From Calliphora vicina (Eukaryota; Arthropoda; Insecta; Diptera; Calliphoridae), in the NCBI RefSeq assembly GCF_958450345.1, contig NC_088783.1:88809895-88873894 (forward strand): a stretch of DNA of 64,000 nucleotides, given 5' to 3'. The notes below the pieces were generated by a model that did not search any database, was not told the origin of the DNA, and saw only the letters and a program-made list of their open reading frames with translations. The stretch's first letter is position 1. Each line of letters begins with the position of its first letter. Both the position numbers and the translations under genes were made by a program. Of this stretch, positions 22,633-32,367 are shown piece by piece.

Positions 22633-22690
22633 CGGATGGACCTGATTCCATCGGTATAGAAAGTTTTAAAATTTTTTTTCATTTATGATC

Positions 22691-22737
22691 GAAAGTCTCC
22701 CTCTTTAAGAAAGTTCGTTCTTAAAGAGGGAGACTTC
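22691..22737. repeat. Short perfect hairpin at the LINE 5' truncation point
   Basis: Two arms of about 20 bp (AGTCTCCCTCTTTAAGAA and its complement TTCTTAAAGAGGGAGACT) are separated by about 6 bases. The right arm is RT coding sequence, so the left arm is an inverted duplication made at the LINE 5' junction. Confidence 0.8.
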
Positions 22738-23525
22738 ATAAGTTCACCACAGCCTATTGAAGCAGGCGTACCCCAAGAAAGTATACTGGGTCCCTTCCTA
22801 TATTTGCTATTTACTTGTGATATGCCTACAAACAGTCGAACCCACATATCTACTTTTGCTGATGACACAGCTATACTAGCCATTCATGAAAACCCCCTAG
22901 TAGCATCTGTACTTTTACAAGACCATATACTCGTCATAGAAAGGTGGTTAAAACAATGGAGAATAAAAGTAAACGAGCAGAAATGTATACATCTTACATT
23001 CACATTGCGTAGAGAATCGTGCCCTCCAATCCTAATAAAAAATCATATAATACCTCAACAAACTGAAGTTAAATATCTAGGTCTGCATCTAGACCGACGT
23101 CTTACCTGGAAAAAGCATATAGATACGAAATTGACTCAAATGAAGTTAAAATTACTACAAATTTACTGGCTAATTGTTAAAAACTCGAGATTGAGTTTAG
23201 ATTGTAAACTTTTGCTGTACAGCTCAATAATAAAACCCATATGGTGCTATGGAATTCAATTATGGGGCACGGCATCAGCTTCTAATATTGAACAAATTCA
23301 AAGATTCCAAAATAAAATATTACGAATGATAACAGCAGCGCCTTGGTATGTGAGAAATATTAACATTCATAAGGACCTAGGTGTCTCCCTGGTGAAAAAT
23401 TAAATAAAAAACAAACGGAGTCATATTTGAAAAAGTTAGTAGTTCACCCAAACCCACTTGCACGAACATTAATGAGAAGTAATGGCTACATCCGACTAAG
23501 AAGGAGGAATCCAACAGACCTGCGC
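22720..23525 (+). pseudogene. Jockey-clade LINE reverse transcriptase, C-terminal fragment
   Basis: One frame is open from about 22720 to the stop at 23401. It reads IEAGVPQESILGPFLYLLFT, then FADDTAILAIHE with the catalytic DD pair, then WRIKVNEQKCIHLTFT, VKYLGLHLDRRLTWKKHI, and LLLYSSIIKPIWCYGIQLWG. These are RT motifs 4 to 7 and the thumb of jockey-type ORF2. After 23401 a shifted frame continues HPNPLARTLM and IRLRRRNPTDLR to about 23525, the usual C-terminus, so there is at least one frameshift. The N-terminal half (endonuclease and RT motifs 0-3) is missing. The intact FADD box in a truncated copy suggests a fairly young insertion. It lies inside the Tc1 element. Confidence 0.85.
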
Positions 23526-23879
23526 TGATGGTAGGGTCTATAAATTAAACATAATTTTTCGTCCAACTGTGGTGGGACGAAAATAAAAAATGATATTTAG
23601 ATTTAAGATTTGAACAAATTATCGATAGTTCACATTATTTTGTGAAGATACAATAAATAAAATAAGAAATTTTTTAGATAAATTAAAAAGATAAAAACTA
23701 GCGAAAAATTACCTTTTTTCTATTTTTCAAATTCAAATGCATATAACTTTGGACTTAGTAACGATTTTTAAACAATTCTTTTTTATTTGACATACACGTT
23801 TGTTTCTAGTTTAATAAAAGAAAAATAGCGAAAAGGTGGAAGGTTCTCCTCTAACATTGGTGCACAAGTAATAAGATGT

Positions 23880-24283
23880 TTTCGGATCTTCGGAACTGTA
23901 GCGAGTAAGTTTTTCGGATCCATTGCTGTATTTGTTTTGCGCCATACTTTATCTCTCCCATCACTTCCAAATATGTTATACTTCAACTCATCCGTGAACA
24001 AAACTCGCTTCCAGAATTCCATGTCCTTTTAAAAGTGCTTTTGGGCGAATTCCAAACGAAGTTTGCGATCCGTTCGCTAATTTACGAGGAGTTCTGCTTT
24101 AATTACCATTATTATTTAAGGTTCTTTGAATTGTTCGTGGATGAACAATAACTTCTGATCTTGTTACGAGTTCTTTGGCCAATTTTGTGGTATTTACTTA
24201 TGAGTTTTTGTGACTTCTTTTAAAATGAAGATTACATCTCTACGATGTAGTTTCTTTGGGCGACCACTTCGCAGCTTATGTTA
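23880..24283 (-). pseudogene. Tc1-family transposase relic
   Basis: On the minus strand the debris reads GRPKKLHRRDVIFILKEV, then after stops LRLEFAQKHF, then MEFWKRVLFTDELKYNIFGS and RDKVWRKTNTAMDPKNL. FTDE corresponds to the first catalytic Asp of DD34E enzymes. Homology fades after DPKNLLATV, and the second half of the enzyme is missing, replaced or separated by the LINE-containing segment. Similar in sequence to the relic at 38850-39560 (FGSDG...KVWRK.NTA.DPKN in both), so the two belong to related subfamilies. Confidence 0.8.
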
Positions 24284-24570
24284 GTATTCAAAAAAAAAAA
24301 AACCAGGACATGCTGTGGTCGTATGTAGACTTTTGTCAATGTTTTTTATTGTTTTTTATGAATAATTTTGCAAATTTACATTGCAACAACATTTTTTTTG
24401 TGCATATAGACTGATCAAATATTCGACATATACAAAAAATATTTTTATTAAAACTACTTAAATCTTTTAAAAATTAATTTAACATAACTTAAATTTCTTA
24501 ACATAACTTTAAATTTATTCCAAATTTTTGACATACGAATTACTCAGAATGTTAAATCCAAAGAAAGGAT

Positions 24571-24710
24571 ATATGAGGAGCCGCAGAACAAAAAGTACTT
24601 TTTCGATTTTTTTTACAAATTGATTTTTGGGTAATATTTGGAAAAAATCAATTTCCCAATATTTTTAAATTTTCAAAAAAGTACCTTTTGTTCTGCGGCT
24701 CCTCATATAT
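24571..24710. mobile_element. Palindromic MITE with GGAGCCGCAGAAC arms
   Basis: ATATGAGGAGCCGCAGAACA at the left is mirrored by TGTTCTGCGGCTCCTCATAT-like sequence at the right, arms about 45 bp including the adjoining AAAGTAC region, centre near 24640. The TATA at each edge allows a TA duplication. It is nested in the Tc1 element. Confidence 0.75.
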
Positions 24711-24780
24711 TAATATATTATTAATACATACTTTTATATAATACTAATAGTTAGTTGTATTTTTTAAAATAATATTTTTT

Positions 24781-25471
24781 TATACCCTTCACCTTCGTGA
24801 GAAGGGTATATATAAGTTTGTCATTCCGTTTGTAATTTCCGCAATATAATTTTCCGACCCTATAAAGTATATATATTCTGGATCCTTATAGATTGCGGAG
24901 TCGATTAAGCCATGTCCGTCTGTCTGTCTGTCCGTCTGTCTGTTGAAATCAATTTTCCGAAGACCCCAGATATCTCCGGGATCCAAATCTTCAACAATTC
25001 TGTCAGACATACTTTCGAGAATTTTGCTATTTAAAATCAGCAAAATCCGTCCATAAATAACGGAGATATGAGCAAAAATCCGAGACAACCTCTGAAAATT
25101 TCATCAAAAAACACAATGTATTGCATGCTTTGACAAAAAAGCAACAAAACGTATGTTTGGATGTGCATGCTTTGCGTATTTTTTTTTGTGTTTTGTTTCT
25201 TTTGGCGTTGTTGTTGTTTTTTATACAATTAAACGTATGTTTGGATGTGCGCTGGTTTCATTGCCTTGCGTATTTTGTTTTTTCTTTTGGTGTTTTGTTT
25301 CGTTGGCGTTTGGCGTTGTTGTTTTTTGTGTTCTTGATAAATTTATGATGCTGTACGCTGAAAGTGGGCAATGTACATACATATATACTAATTATAAAAA
25401 ATAATGCATCCACAACAAAGGTGAAGGTTATATAAGATTCGGCATAGCCGAATATAGCACTCTTACTTGTT
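24781..25471 (+). mobile_element. Helentron-like (DINE-1/HINE-type) element A
   Basis: The 5' end is TATACCCTTCACC and near the 3' end is GGTGAAGGTTATA, close to a 13-bp subterminal inverted repeat. They are followed by a CGGCATAGCCG hairpin and CTCTTACTTGTT. A GTCTGTCTGTCTGTCC core lies at about 24907-24941. This block order (subterminal repeats, tetranucleotide core, 3' hairpin) is what is described for Drosophila DINE-1 and related Helentron-derived elements. There is no coding capacity. Sister copies lie at 40004, 46146 (inverse) and 54481 (inverse). Confidence 0.75.
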
Positions 25472-25539
25472 TTAAAATAATATAGATAACTCTCCTGTCA
25501 AAGTCCTAACTCAGTTGTTTTATCAAAATTAAAAGACAC

Positions 25540-25735
25540 GCGGTTGGTGTGAACTACGTAGAGCAGGAAACGTTATACGAAGCTACATCACACACGCCAG
25601 AACTAGACGCAAAATTGTCGAATGAAATAATATGAACACGAGCCTTAAGAAATAATGACAATGATACGCGAGTTGTTAATCAACCCAGACCTACTTTGCG
25701 ATTCCGCTTTGGTCTTGATGTATAACTTGTTAATT
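25540..25735 (+). other. Unidentified coding-like remnant
   Basis: Composition is less A+T-rich than the surroundings and one frame reads VGVNYVEQETLYEATSHTPE and LDAKLSNEII, then a stop, then TRALRNNDNDTRVVNQPRPT. I do not recognise the family. It may be part of the Tc1-internal insert or of another transposon. Confidence 0.25.
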
Positions 25736-25739
25736 CTTA

Positions 25740-25915
25740 AAAGTAATCGCATAATATTAAAATAAATAAAAAAATTATTCGATTTTGTCGAATAATTCGA
25801 GACACAAAACCTGGTTTGTCGAATAACTCGAAAACCGTCCTTTTATAAAAAAAAATTTTTAAAAAAACCGGAAAATTGGAAAAAACCCGGTTTTTTCGAA
25901 TAATTCGAAAACCAC
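25740..25915. repeat. CGAATAATTCGA-rich segment, hAT-end-like
   Basis: TTTGTCGAATAATTCGAGAC and TTTTTTCGAATAATTCGAAA share the palindromic subterminal motif of the hAT relics at 10546 and 62833, but no target duplication or full terminus is visible. Confidence 0.35.
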
Positions 25916-25920
25916 TCCAA

Positions 25921-26064
25921 GTGCATAGCAATATAAATAGATTTCAAACGAAACTGCATTATTTTTTTATTTACCGCGTTTTCTCTAATAAAGTGCATAG
26001 CAATATAAATAGATTTCAAACGAAACTGCATTATTTTTTTATTTACCGCGTTTTCTCTAATAAA
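25921..26064 (+). repeat. 72-bp tandem duplication
   Basis: GTGCATAGCAATATAAATAG at 25921 recurs at 25993 and the 72-bp units look identical. It lies just inside the right terminus of the composite Tc1 element. Confidence 0.9.
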
Positions 26065-26109
26065 GTGGCAAAAGTTGTGGTCGTACGTAGACTTATGTCG
26101 ACCACTGTA

Positions 26110-26879
26110 TATTAAAGAGCTTTGTTTTTAAATTAACAGAAGTAGTCAATGTATTTATTTCAATATACATACCAAAGTATAGCAACATACATAATATCAA
26201 CAAACTAAAAACGTAAGAAAAATATTTAGTACGAATAAGCCCCTGTCTATAGTTGACAAATATTTATCATAACAATAGGAACTAGCTTATCCCCCAACAA
26301 TAAATTTCAGTGAATTTATCAAATTAAAAATTGGGAATTTAGCATAAAAACAATTTTACTAAAATACTAATTTTGTATTCCCGAATAACCTTTTAACAAT
26401 AAATGACGTTTGTTTTCAAAACAAAGTTGTCTGAGCAAAAACACTAACAATTTTGTCATAACGAAGCAATAACACTAAAAAATTATATTTTTTTATCTTG
26501 ACGAACATTTTGAAGTTTATCATGTAAAAAATGTATAAAGTACAGACATAGGGTAAAGTATTGTATATCAGTAAATACAATAAAAATAATAAATTTAAAT
26601 GAAAGTAGTTTCAGGAATATCAAACGGATTTTTTTTTGTCCGGAATACGCAGTTCTATCTGATTTTCCTTCTTGCCCATTGTAACAAAAGTATTCCATCT
26701 GGGCTATACCTGGAATGCTGTTCACTTCTCTCCATTTTTTGTCTAAATTATATAACAAAGAATGCTTTTCAATTCGATCAGACGGCATAAGATATAATTT
26801 TACCATATATGTATATGTGTTGTGTGCATGTTTACGTGATTTATTTCATTTATGTAAGAAAAAAAAAATTTTAAATTTT
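26110..26879. other. No recognisable feature
   Basis: A+T-rich DNA. Frames at 26483-26806 (minus) and 26599-26790 (plus) overlap each other and show no motif. Confidence 0.5.
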
Positions 26880-27400
26880 TAAATTTCACTCTTACCATGT
26901 CGCACGGGACCAACTTTATATGAGTACCAAAATCACAAATGTTCTTATTTTTCAGTAAAGTTTCTTTTATTTTAATTGTATAAAAAAAACTCTGTTTGGA
27001 CTCATTCTGCGTATAATTTCGACGCACTGATACCAAATGTTGTTTTTCAGTTTACTTACAGTTATTTGCAATGGCATAATTTTTTATGCATTCTTTTTTG
27101 ACTCTTTGTACCTTTAGAAAGATTTTAGATATCAAAAGTCAATGCATAATGTCTCTCTTTAAGACCTAGTATCAAAACAAAACGTGCATTATAAATATTC
27201 AAATCAGAAAAGTTGCCCCTTGTTCGACTTTGCATTCGGATATCTCGAAATGGGTTATGAATAAGTGGAAAATTTCTTTGCATTATTTAAATTTGATTGT
27301 TTCCCTATAAAAATATGATAAAACAAAGTGTTTTCAAACACTTTTAATTTTCTGGTCTCGGTGGACATTTCGGTGGAAATGCCCATATGTAAAAAAAAAC
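26880..27400. repeat. CGCACGGGAC-containing dispersed repeat, copy 2
   Basis: ATGTCGCACGGGACCAAC at 26898 and GGAAATGCCCATATG at 27376 correspond to 21530 and, inverted, to the text around 21510. The copies are divergent. Confidence 0.45.
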
Positions 27401-27470
27401 AATTAATATTTATGATGATTTTTTATTTTTAATAATTTTAAGACTGATTGATTCTATTTGAATGTCGCAT

Positions 27471-27710
27471 ATATTCACCCTTATTCTACTTGGCGGCGTC
27501 GACATCGTCGTCAATAAATGGTATGCGTTTCTCCGAAATCGATAACAATTGGTAACTTTTGACAGAATTTTATACTTTTATAAGTCGGGTTAAAGTACAA
27601 AACGCTGTCAAAAGTTACCAATTGTTATCGATATCGGCGTAACATCTACCATTTTTTGACTCAATATTGACGACGATGTCGACGACGCCAAGTAGAATAA
27701 GGGTGAATAT
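27471..27710. mobile_element. 240-bp palindromic MITE with G+C-rich arms
   Basis: The left arm ATATTCACCCTTATTCTACT, continuing TGGCGGCGTCGACATCGTCG, is mirrored at the right (CGACGATGTCGACGACGCCA, then AGTAGAATAAGGGTGAATAT). A second inner mirrored pair is TAACAATTGGTAACTTTTGA and TCAAAAGTTACCAATTGTTA. The arms are more G+C-rich than anything nearby. The target duplication is not resolved because the edges are palindromic. Confidence 0.8.
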
Positions 27711-27929
27711 TTAGTTTTTTAGATTTGACATCGTTTTTAACATAAGAATGTATTATTTTTATACCCTACACCACCATAGTGGGGAGGGTATTACGCGTTT
27801 GTGCAGATGTTTGTAACGCCCAAAAATATTAGTCTAACACCCACCTTAATGTACACCGATCGACTTATAATCACTTTGGCTCCATATATTTGAACATATT
27901 TCGATCAAATTTGGTACCGATTTCAGCCA

Positions 27930-27988
27930 GTTTCAATAGGCTTGGTCGTTAGCCTATTGAAACTGGCTGAAATCGGTCCACTATTTCA
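27930..27988. repeat. Local inverted duplication (27-bp arms)
   Basis: ACCGATTTCAGCCAGTTTCA, continuing ATAGGCT, is followed after 8 bases by its exact complement. The sister element at 61760-62545 has the sequence once (near 62220), so the inversion arose in this copy. Confidence 0.8.
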
Positions 27989-28062
27989 CCTAGCCCCCAT
28001 ACAAATGTCCTCCCGAAATTTGACATTGTCGGTCATATATGTTTAATTTATATATGTATCTA

Positions 28063-28163
28063 CACAGAAAAAATTATATATCAATTCAAACATTTATCAC
28101 ATATTGAACTGGTTTCAATTATTTCATAATTGAATCACGGTTTAAGAAATAGTTTTTTCTGTG
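28063..28163. mobile_element. Short internally deleted copy of the CACAGAAAAAA MITE
   Basis: 101 bp, starting CACAGAAAAAA and ending TTTTTTCTGTG with TA on both sides (28061-28062 and 28164-28165). It equals the left 75 bp joined to the right 26 bp of the full-length copy at 11361-11949. Confidence 0.88.
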
Positions 28164-28400
28164 TACACAAATTTCGCTCCAAATAAATTTTGTATATACA
28201 AAATTCATGTCATCAAATTTTGTTATGATCGGTCCATAATTAGTCATAGCTCCCATATAGACCCGCTTCCGGAAACCACTTTAACGTGCATAAATCTCTT
28301 AACAATGTAGCTATACACACAAAATTCAACATAAATAACTTTCATATAGACATAAATCACACTATCTAATTTCATGGTGATCGGTCCATAATTGATCATA

Positions 28401-29453
28401 GTCCCCCTTTCGAAAATCACTCACGAATATAAATTTGCAGAATACATTTTATAAATAAAATGTTCTTTAAAATATAATTCTGAATAAATGCGAAATTAAC
28501 CCTATCCTCTCTTTTGTTATGTCTTTTTTCTGACTTTCTGGTTGAATTTTCCGTTTTGATGTATTCAGGGACTTATAATAATATTCCACGTATAATTTTT
28601 TTGCAGAACAGTTTAACCCTTTAAATACCTGTTTTAATGGTGGTTTTTGCACTTTTTGATAAGAAGGACAAAAAAGACCCATGCCTTGAGGATTTAGAGG
28701 ATTTTTGTAGAATATGTTCTACAAAAATATTCGCGTAACATTTTACATAACTTTTCTGAACACATTTTATACCTAAAATGTAAGAATCATAGGTTTCTTA
28801 TGAAGATTAACAATAAGAATGTGCCAGAGTTGAGAAACTTTAACCCGCCCTCAAATGAAATTCAGATGTAAACTTTCAAAACGCCGATACACGTGTCTTT
28901 TTTTTGTCTCCTCTATCAAAATTTATTGGTCGGACCTTGTAATTTTGGAAAAAATTTGATTTTGTTGTATAGTGTAATAGACAACACTTGTACTCTAAAA
29001 TTTTGTTTGGTTTTAACAAAAATTTTAATAGAATCAAATATTTTTTTAAATTATTGAAAAAATTTTAGTTTACAAAAACAAATTTATAGTGAATTTTAAC
29101 AGACAGCTGTAAAATAAAAAAATTATATATTTTGAAAAAAAAAATATTTATGTACACAATTTTTAAGTTTGCTCTTCATGAAACAGACTTGGAGGTCACG
29201 GGCTAGGACTAGGATAACTCTATATAATAACTAAGATTGGTAAGTATGTATGCATGAACTTATTTATATTCTTTATAATATTATGTTAAACCTTCCGGTA
29301 TAATTGCAGATGTTGTTAGCTTCCTATTACATTTCAAATTTGGGAGAATACGATGAATGTGAAAATTGGTTTATCTTCCCACAGGTCAACAATATCTATA
29401 TAACTTGGATTCCCGTTTGCTAGAAAGTCCGTAAGATTGACAGAAACAAATCC
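28401..29453. other. No recognisable feature
   Basis: A+T-rich DNA. The 71-codon minus frame at 28467 has no recognisable motif. Confidence 0.5.
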
Positions 29454-29690
29454 ATATTGTGTATAACAGTATTTTCTACAGAAAATATTGTGTTTAACAG
29501 TAGTTTCTACATAAAATATTGTGTATGACAGTAATTTCTGCATAAAATATTGTGTATAACAGTATTTTCTACAGAAATTATTGTGTATAACAGCATTTTC
29601 CATAAAAATATTGTGTATAGTAAGTAGTAGTTTCTATAGAAAATATGGTTAATAAAAAAATTTTCTATAGAAAATATTGTTAATGGCATA
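29454..29690 (+). repeat. 31-bp minisatellite, about 6 good and 2 poor units
   Basis: Units starting ATATTGTGTATAACAGTATT begin at 29454, 29485, 29516, 29547 and about 29578 and 29608. Two diverged units run to about 29690. The Tyr/Asn-rich peptide frames on the minus strand are a by-product. Confidence 0.85.
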
Positions 29691-29982
29691 TGCAAATTAT
29701 TATATAAAATTAAAATATTTATTGATTTTGAATTTTAAATTTTATTAATATTTTAATTGATTTAATAATAAATATTGTTTGAATATCTATTCAAAACCTA
29801 CAACTATTTGTTGGTATGGTTTTATTGAAAACATTAGCTCTTTTCAATAACTAAAAGTTGTTACTAGTTAGTAACAATTGTTACTGGAATAGCGTTCATT
29901 AACTAAAAAAACTTGCAAGTAGAGAAAAAATCAAGAGCGTATAAATTTTAGAGAGTGTTCTCTCGTTGCAAACCATTACAAG

Positions 29983-30693
29983 CATAGCTGCCAGATTTGA
30001 CGATTTATCGTCATTTTGACGATTTTTGGTTTCAAAAATAGAAATTTGACGATTTCTTTCTCTAAAATGACGATTTTCTGCATTATGAAAATATGGTACT
30101 ATTTTATGAAATAGTTAAAGAATATTGAATATGAAAAGCAATATATAGATTTTGAATTTGGTCAATTAAAATTTTAAATCAGTTTTTGTAAATAAATTAC
30201 TGAATTAAAACGGGAAAATTCTAAAGCAATTTTTTCTATTTTGACAAAATTTATTCAGAATATAATGACATTACACCATTCAATTGAAGCTGCCAAGCTT
30301 GAATTTATTCTTTAATCTCAGGCATTATTACCTTTCGAATGGACCACCTAGAGCGTGGTGCTATATTTTAATAACAATAAAGATTTAGACATTAAATTCT
30401 ATTTTATGTGTTTTATTTAAAATTAAAAAAACTTCTGAATGAAACCTTATATTATAAAGCTTTACTTTTTTATTTTAGTGATCCCTTATTTATAAACTTA
30501 AATTTTAAGAAATGTTTTTTGATATACGTTATGTTTTCGTTCACTTTTTAAATAGAAATTTAAAATTCCTGTTAGAAATCTTGACCTTTTTAATTTTCCG
30601 ATTTTTTGACGATTTTTAAAATTCTAAATGACGATTTTTTTCTTTTTTATCGGGATATTGACGATTTTTTCCCAAATTCATCTGGCAGCCCTG
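29983..30693. mobile_element. hAT MITE with TGACGATTT subterminal repeats
   Basis: The left end CATAGCTGCCAGATTTGACG and the right end (complement CAGGGCTGCCAGATGAATTT) are inverted repeats. ATTACAAG flanks both sides (29975-29982 and 30694-30701), a perfect 8-bp duplication. Both subterminal regions carry many TGACGATTT motifs, parallel to the TGGCGATTT motifs of the 7817 family. Length 711 bp, no convincing coding remnant. Confidence 0.88.
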
Positions 30694-30783
30694 ATTACAA
30701 GTTCTATTTTGGACATGTTTGATTTTATTCTCTCGTTGAAAGTATTTACTGGGAAAGTAAATGAACAGACCTATTGTTTGATA

Positions 30784-31236
30784 CAAAGTATACCAAGTAG
30801 TCCGACTCTCTATTTTTTAAAATTACTCTCTTACATATACGGGTACGGTGTGAATTCAACACTTCAAAATACAAGAATTTTTTCCGACTAAATATATAAC
30901 GAACCACTTTATTACACTTCTACACAATATTTGGCGAATTTTTTTAATACTTTGCAGGACACTTATATTTCCGAAACACGCTAATTTTGCGCAAAGGAAA
31001 TTTTTTTTATTAATTTTTGACACACAATTTTATTTATGGTAGAATTTAATTTATAGAACAGAGTTTAAATTTTTGGTATTGAAAATAGAACAAAATTTAA
31101 ATAAATTAAAATTTAAACATTTTTATAGAACCCTGTGTGTCTGGTGAAAATTAAAAAGACACCAACATTTTTATTACTAACACATGTTTAGAGTTAGGTA
31201 CTGCTGACAAAGAGTCGGACTACTTGGTATACTTTG
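30784..31236. mobile_element. hAT-type MITE with 26-bp TIRs
   Basis: CAAAGTATACCAAGTAGTCC, continuing GACTCT, is mirrored exactly at the right end. GTTTGATA lies on both sides (30776-30783 and 31237-31244), a perfect 8-bp duplication. 453 bp, A+T-rich interior, no open frame. Assigned to hAT from the duplication length only; P-type elements also make 8-bp duplications. Confidence 0.85.
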
Positions 31237-31244
31237 GTTTGATA

Positions 31245-32076
31245 TTTGTGTGGAATTTCAAATAACATGTTTCATTGATAGTCATAATATTTTAATAAGA
31301 AAAAAATGCTTTTTTCAATAAAATAATTACAAATTTTAGTGTTTGATTTTATGAATTTTGTGATAGGTTCCATTTCAATAAAATATTCAGTTGACTTTAT
31401 GAATTTAGTAATTGGATATGAATTTTAGTTTTTTCTGTGTAGTGATTCCATTGTATTGTCCATCACTGTATTTAAAGTTGACCAAATTGAATATCTTATC
31501 ATTATAAAATATGTATTCGATTTAGGTGGGTAGATACACCTAAAATTTAATGTAAGTACATATGTAATACATATGTATGTATGTATGTAAGTACTGATAT
31601 GTGTAGTAAGAAAAACCCAGTGCAACGCTTTATGTGACAACGGAAACAACAACAAAAAAGAAAGACTTAAATCCTTTTATGCTTAAAACAAAATGGCGTG
31701 ATTTTATTGATTGAATCCATTGGCGTTTTCATATACATTTAAGATGTACATTCATATGGATGTGTGTATACATACACAATCATATAAGTAAACACACACA
31801 CACAGAAACATATAAATGCTGTCGTACTTTAACGAGTATGTGGATAAAAACCACCTAATTCAGTTGTTTCAACTCCCACACATGTATAACACAAACATAC
31901 CTACATACATACTCGAACAAGAAGTACGTACGTACGTTTGTATGTATGCACATGTAAAATCGTAAAATTTTAGTATATTATTTTACAAACATTTGTATCT
32001 ATGTACAGTATGTATAGTATACATTCTTGCACGGCCACAGTCATACTCGTACGTAGCACGAGTCGATATTAAAAAG

Positions 32077-32110
<34 letters not shown>

Positions 32111-32336
32111 TGTTTATACTTATATAAGTGTATAAGTTACATACATACATACATATGTATGAATGTAAATGCGAATGTGTGCCCAAATTTACTCGTAATT
32201 CTCAGCACACATGTGCCGTACATGAGTCATGTATGTATACACTTTATTCATATAATATTCAGTATAAGAGCAGTAAATGGAAGAGTACATGTGTATACTA
32301 ATGTATATAAAACATTTGTATATGCATAGACATATA

Positions 32337-32367
<31 letters not shown>

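Larger units (their letters stand above)
21878..26107 (-). mobile_element. Tc1-like element swollen by nested insertions
   Basis: The left end CAGTGACCGACAAAAGTCTA and the right end (complement CAGTGGTCGACATAAGTCTA) are flanked by TA at 21876-21877 and 26108-26109. Inner direct copies of the ACAAAAGTCTACATACGA motif at about 22060 and 24320 (inverse) show the IR/DR layout. Between them lie a transposase relic (minus strand), a LINE fragment, a palindromic MITE, a Helentron-like element and a 72-bp tandem duplication. The original Tc1 element was probably 1.6-1.8 kb. Confidence 0.8.
27760..28400 (+). mobile_element. Helentron-like element, family 2, without microsatellite core
   Basis: The 5' text TATACCCTACACCACCATAG continues GTTTGTAACGCCCAAAAATA, TTAGTCTAACACCCACCTTA and CGATCGACTTATAATCAC, matching the complement of the 3' part of 61760-62545. 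The GTCC/GGCT core present there is missing here. The later part (GATCGGTCCATAATTAGTCA and so on) matches the same element. No hairpin or CTTGTT end is seen, so the 3' end is lost. A 101-bp MITE is nested at 28063-28163. Confidence 0.65.

Noticed and set aside
29454..29690. CRISPR-like array
   Set aside because: The units are directly adjacent with no unique spacers, and the genome is eukaryotic. It is a minisatellite.
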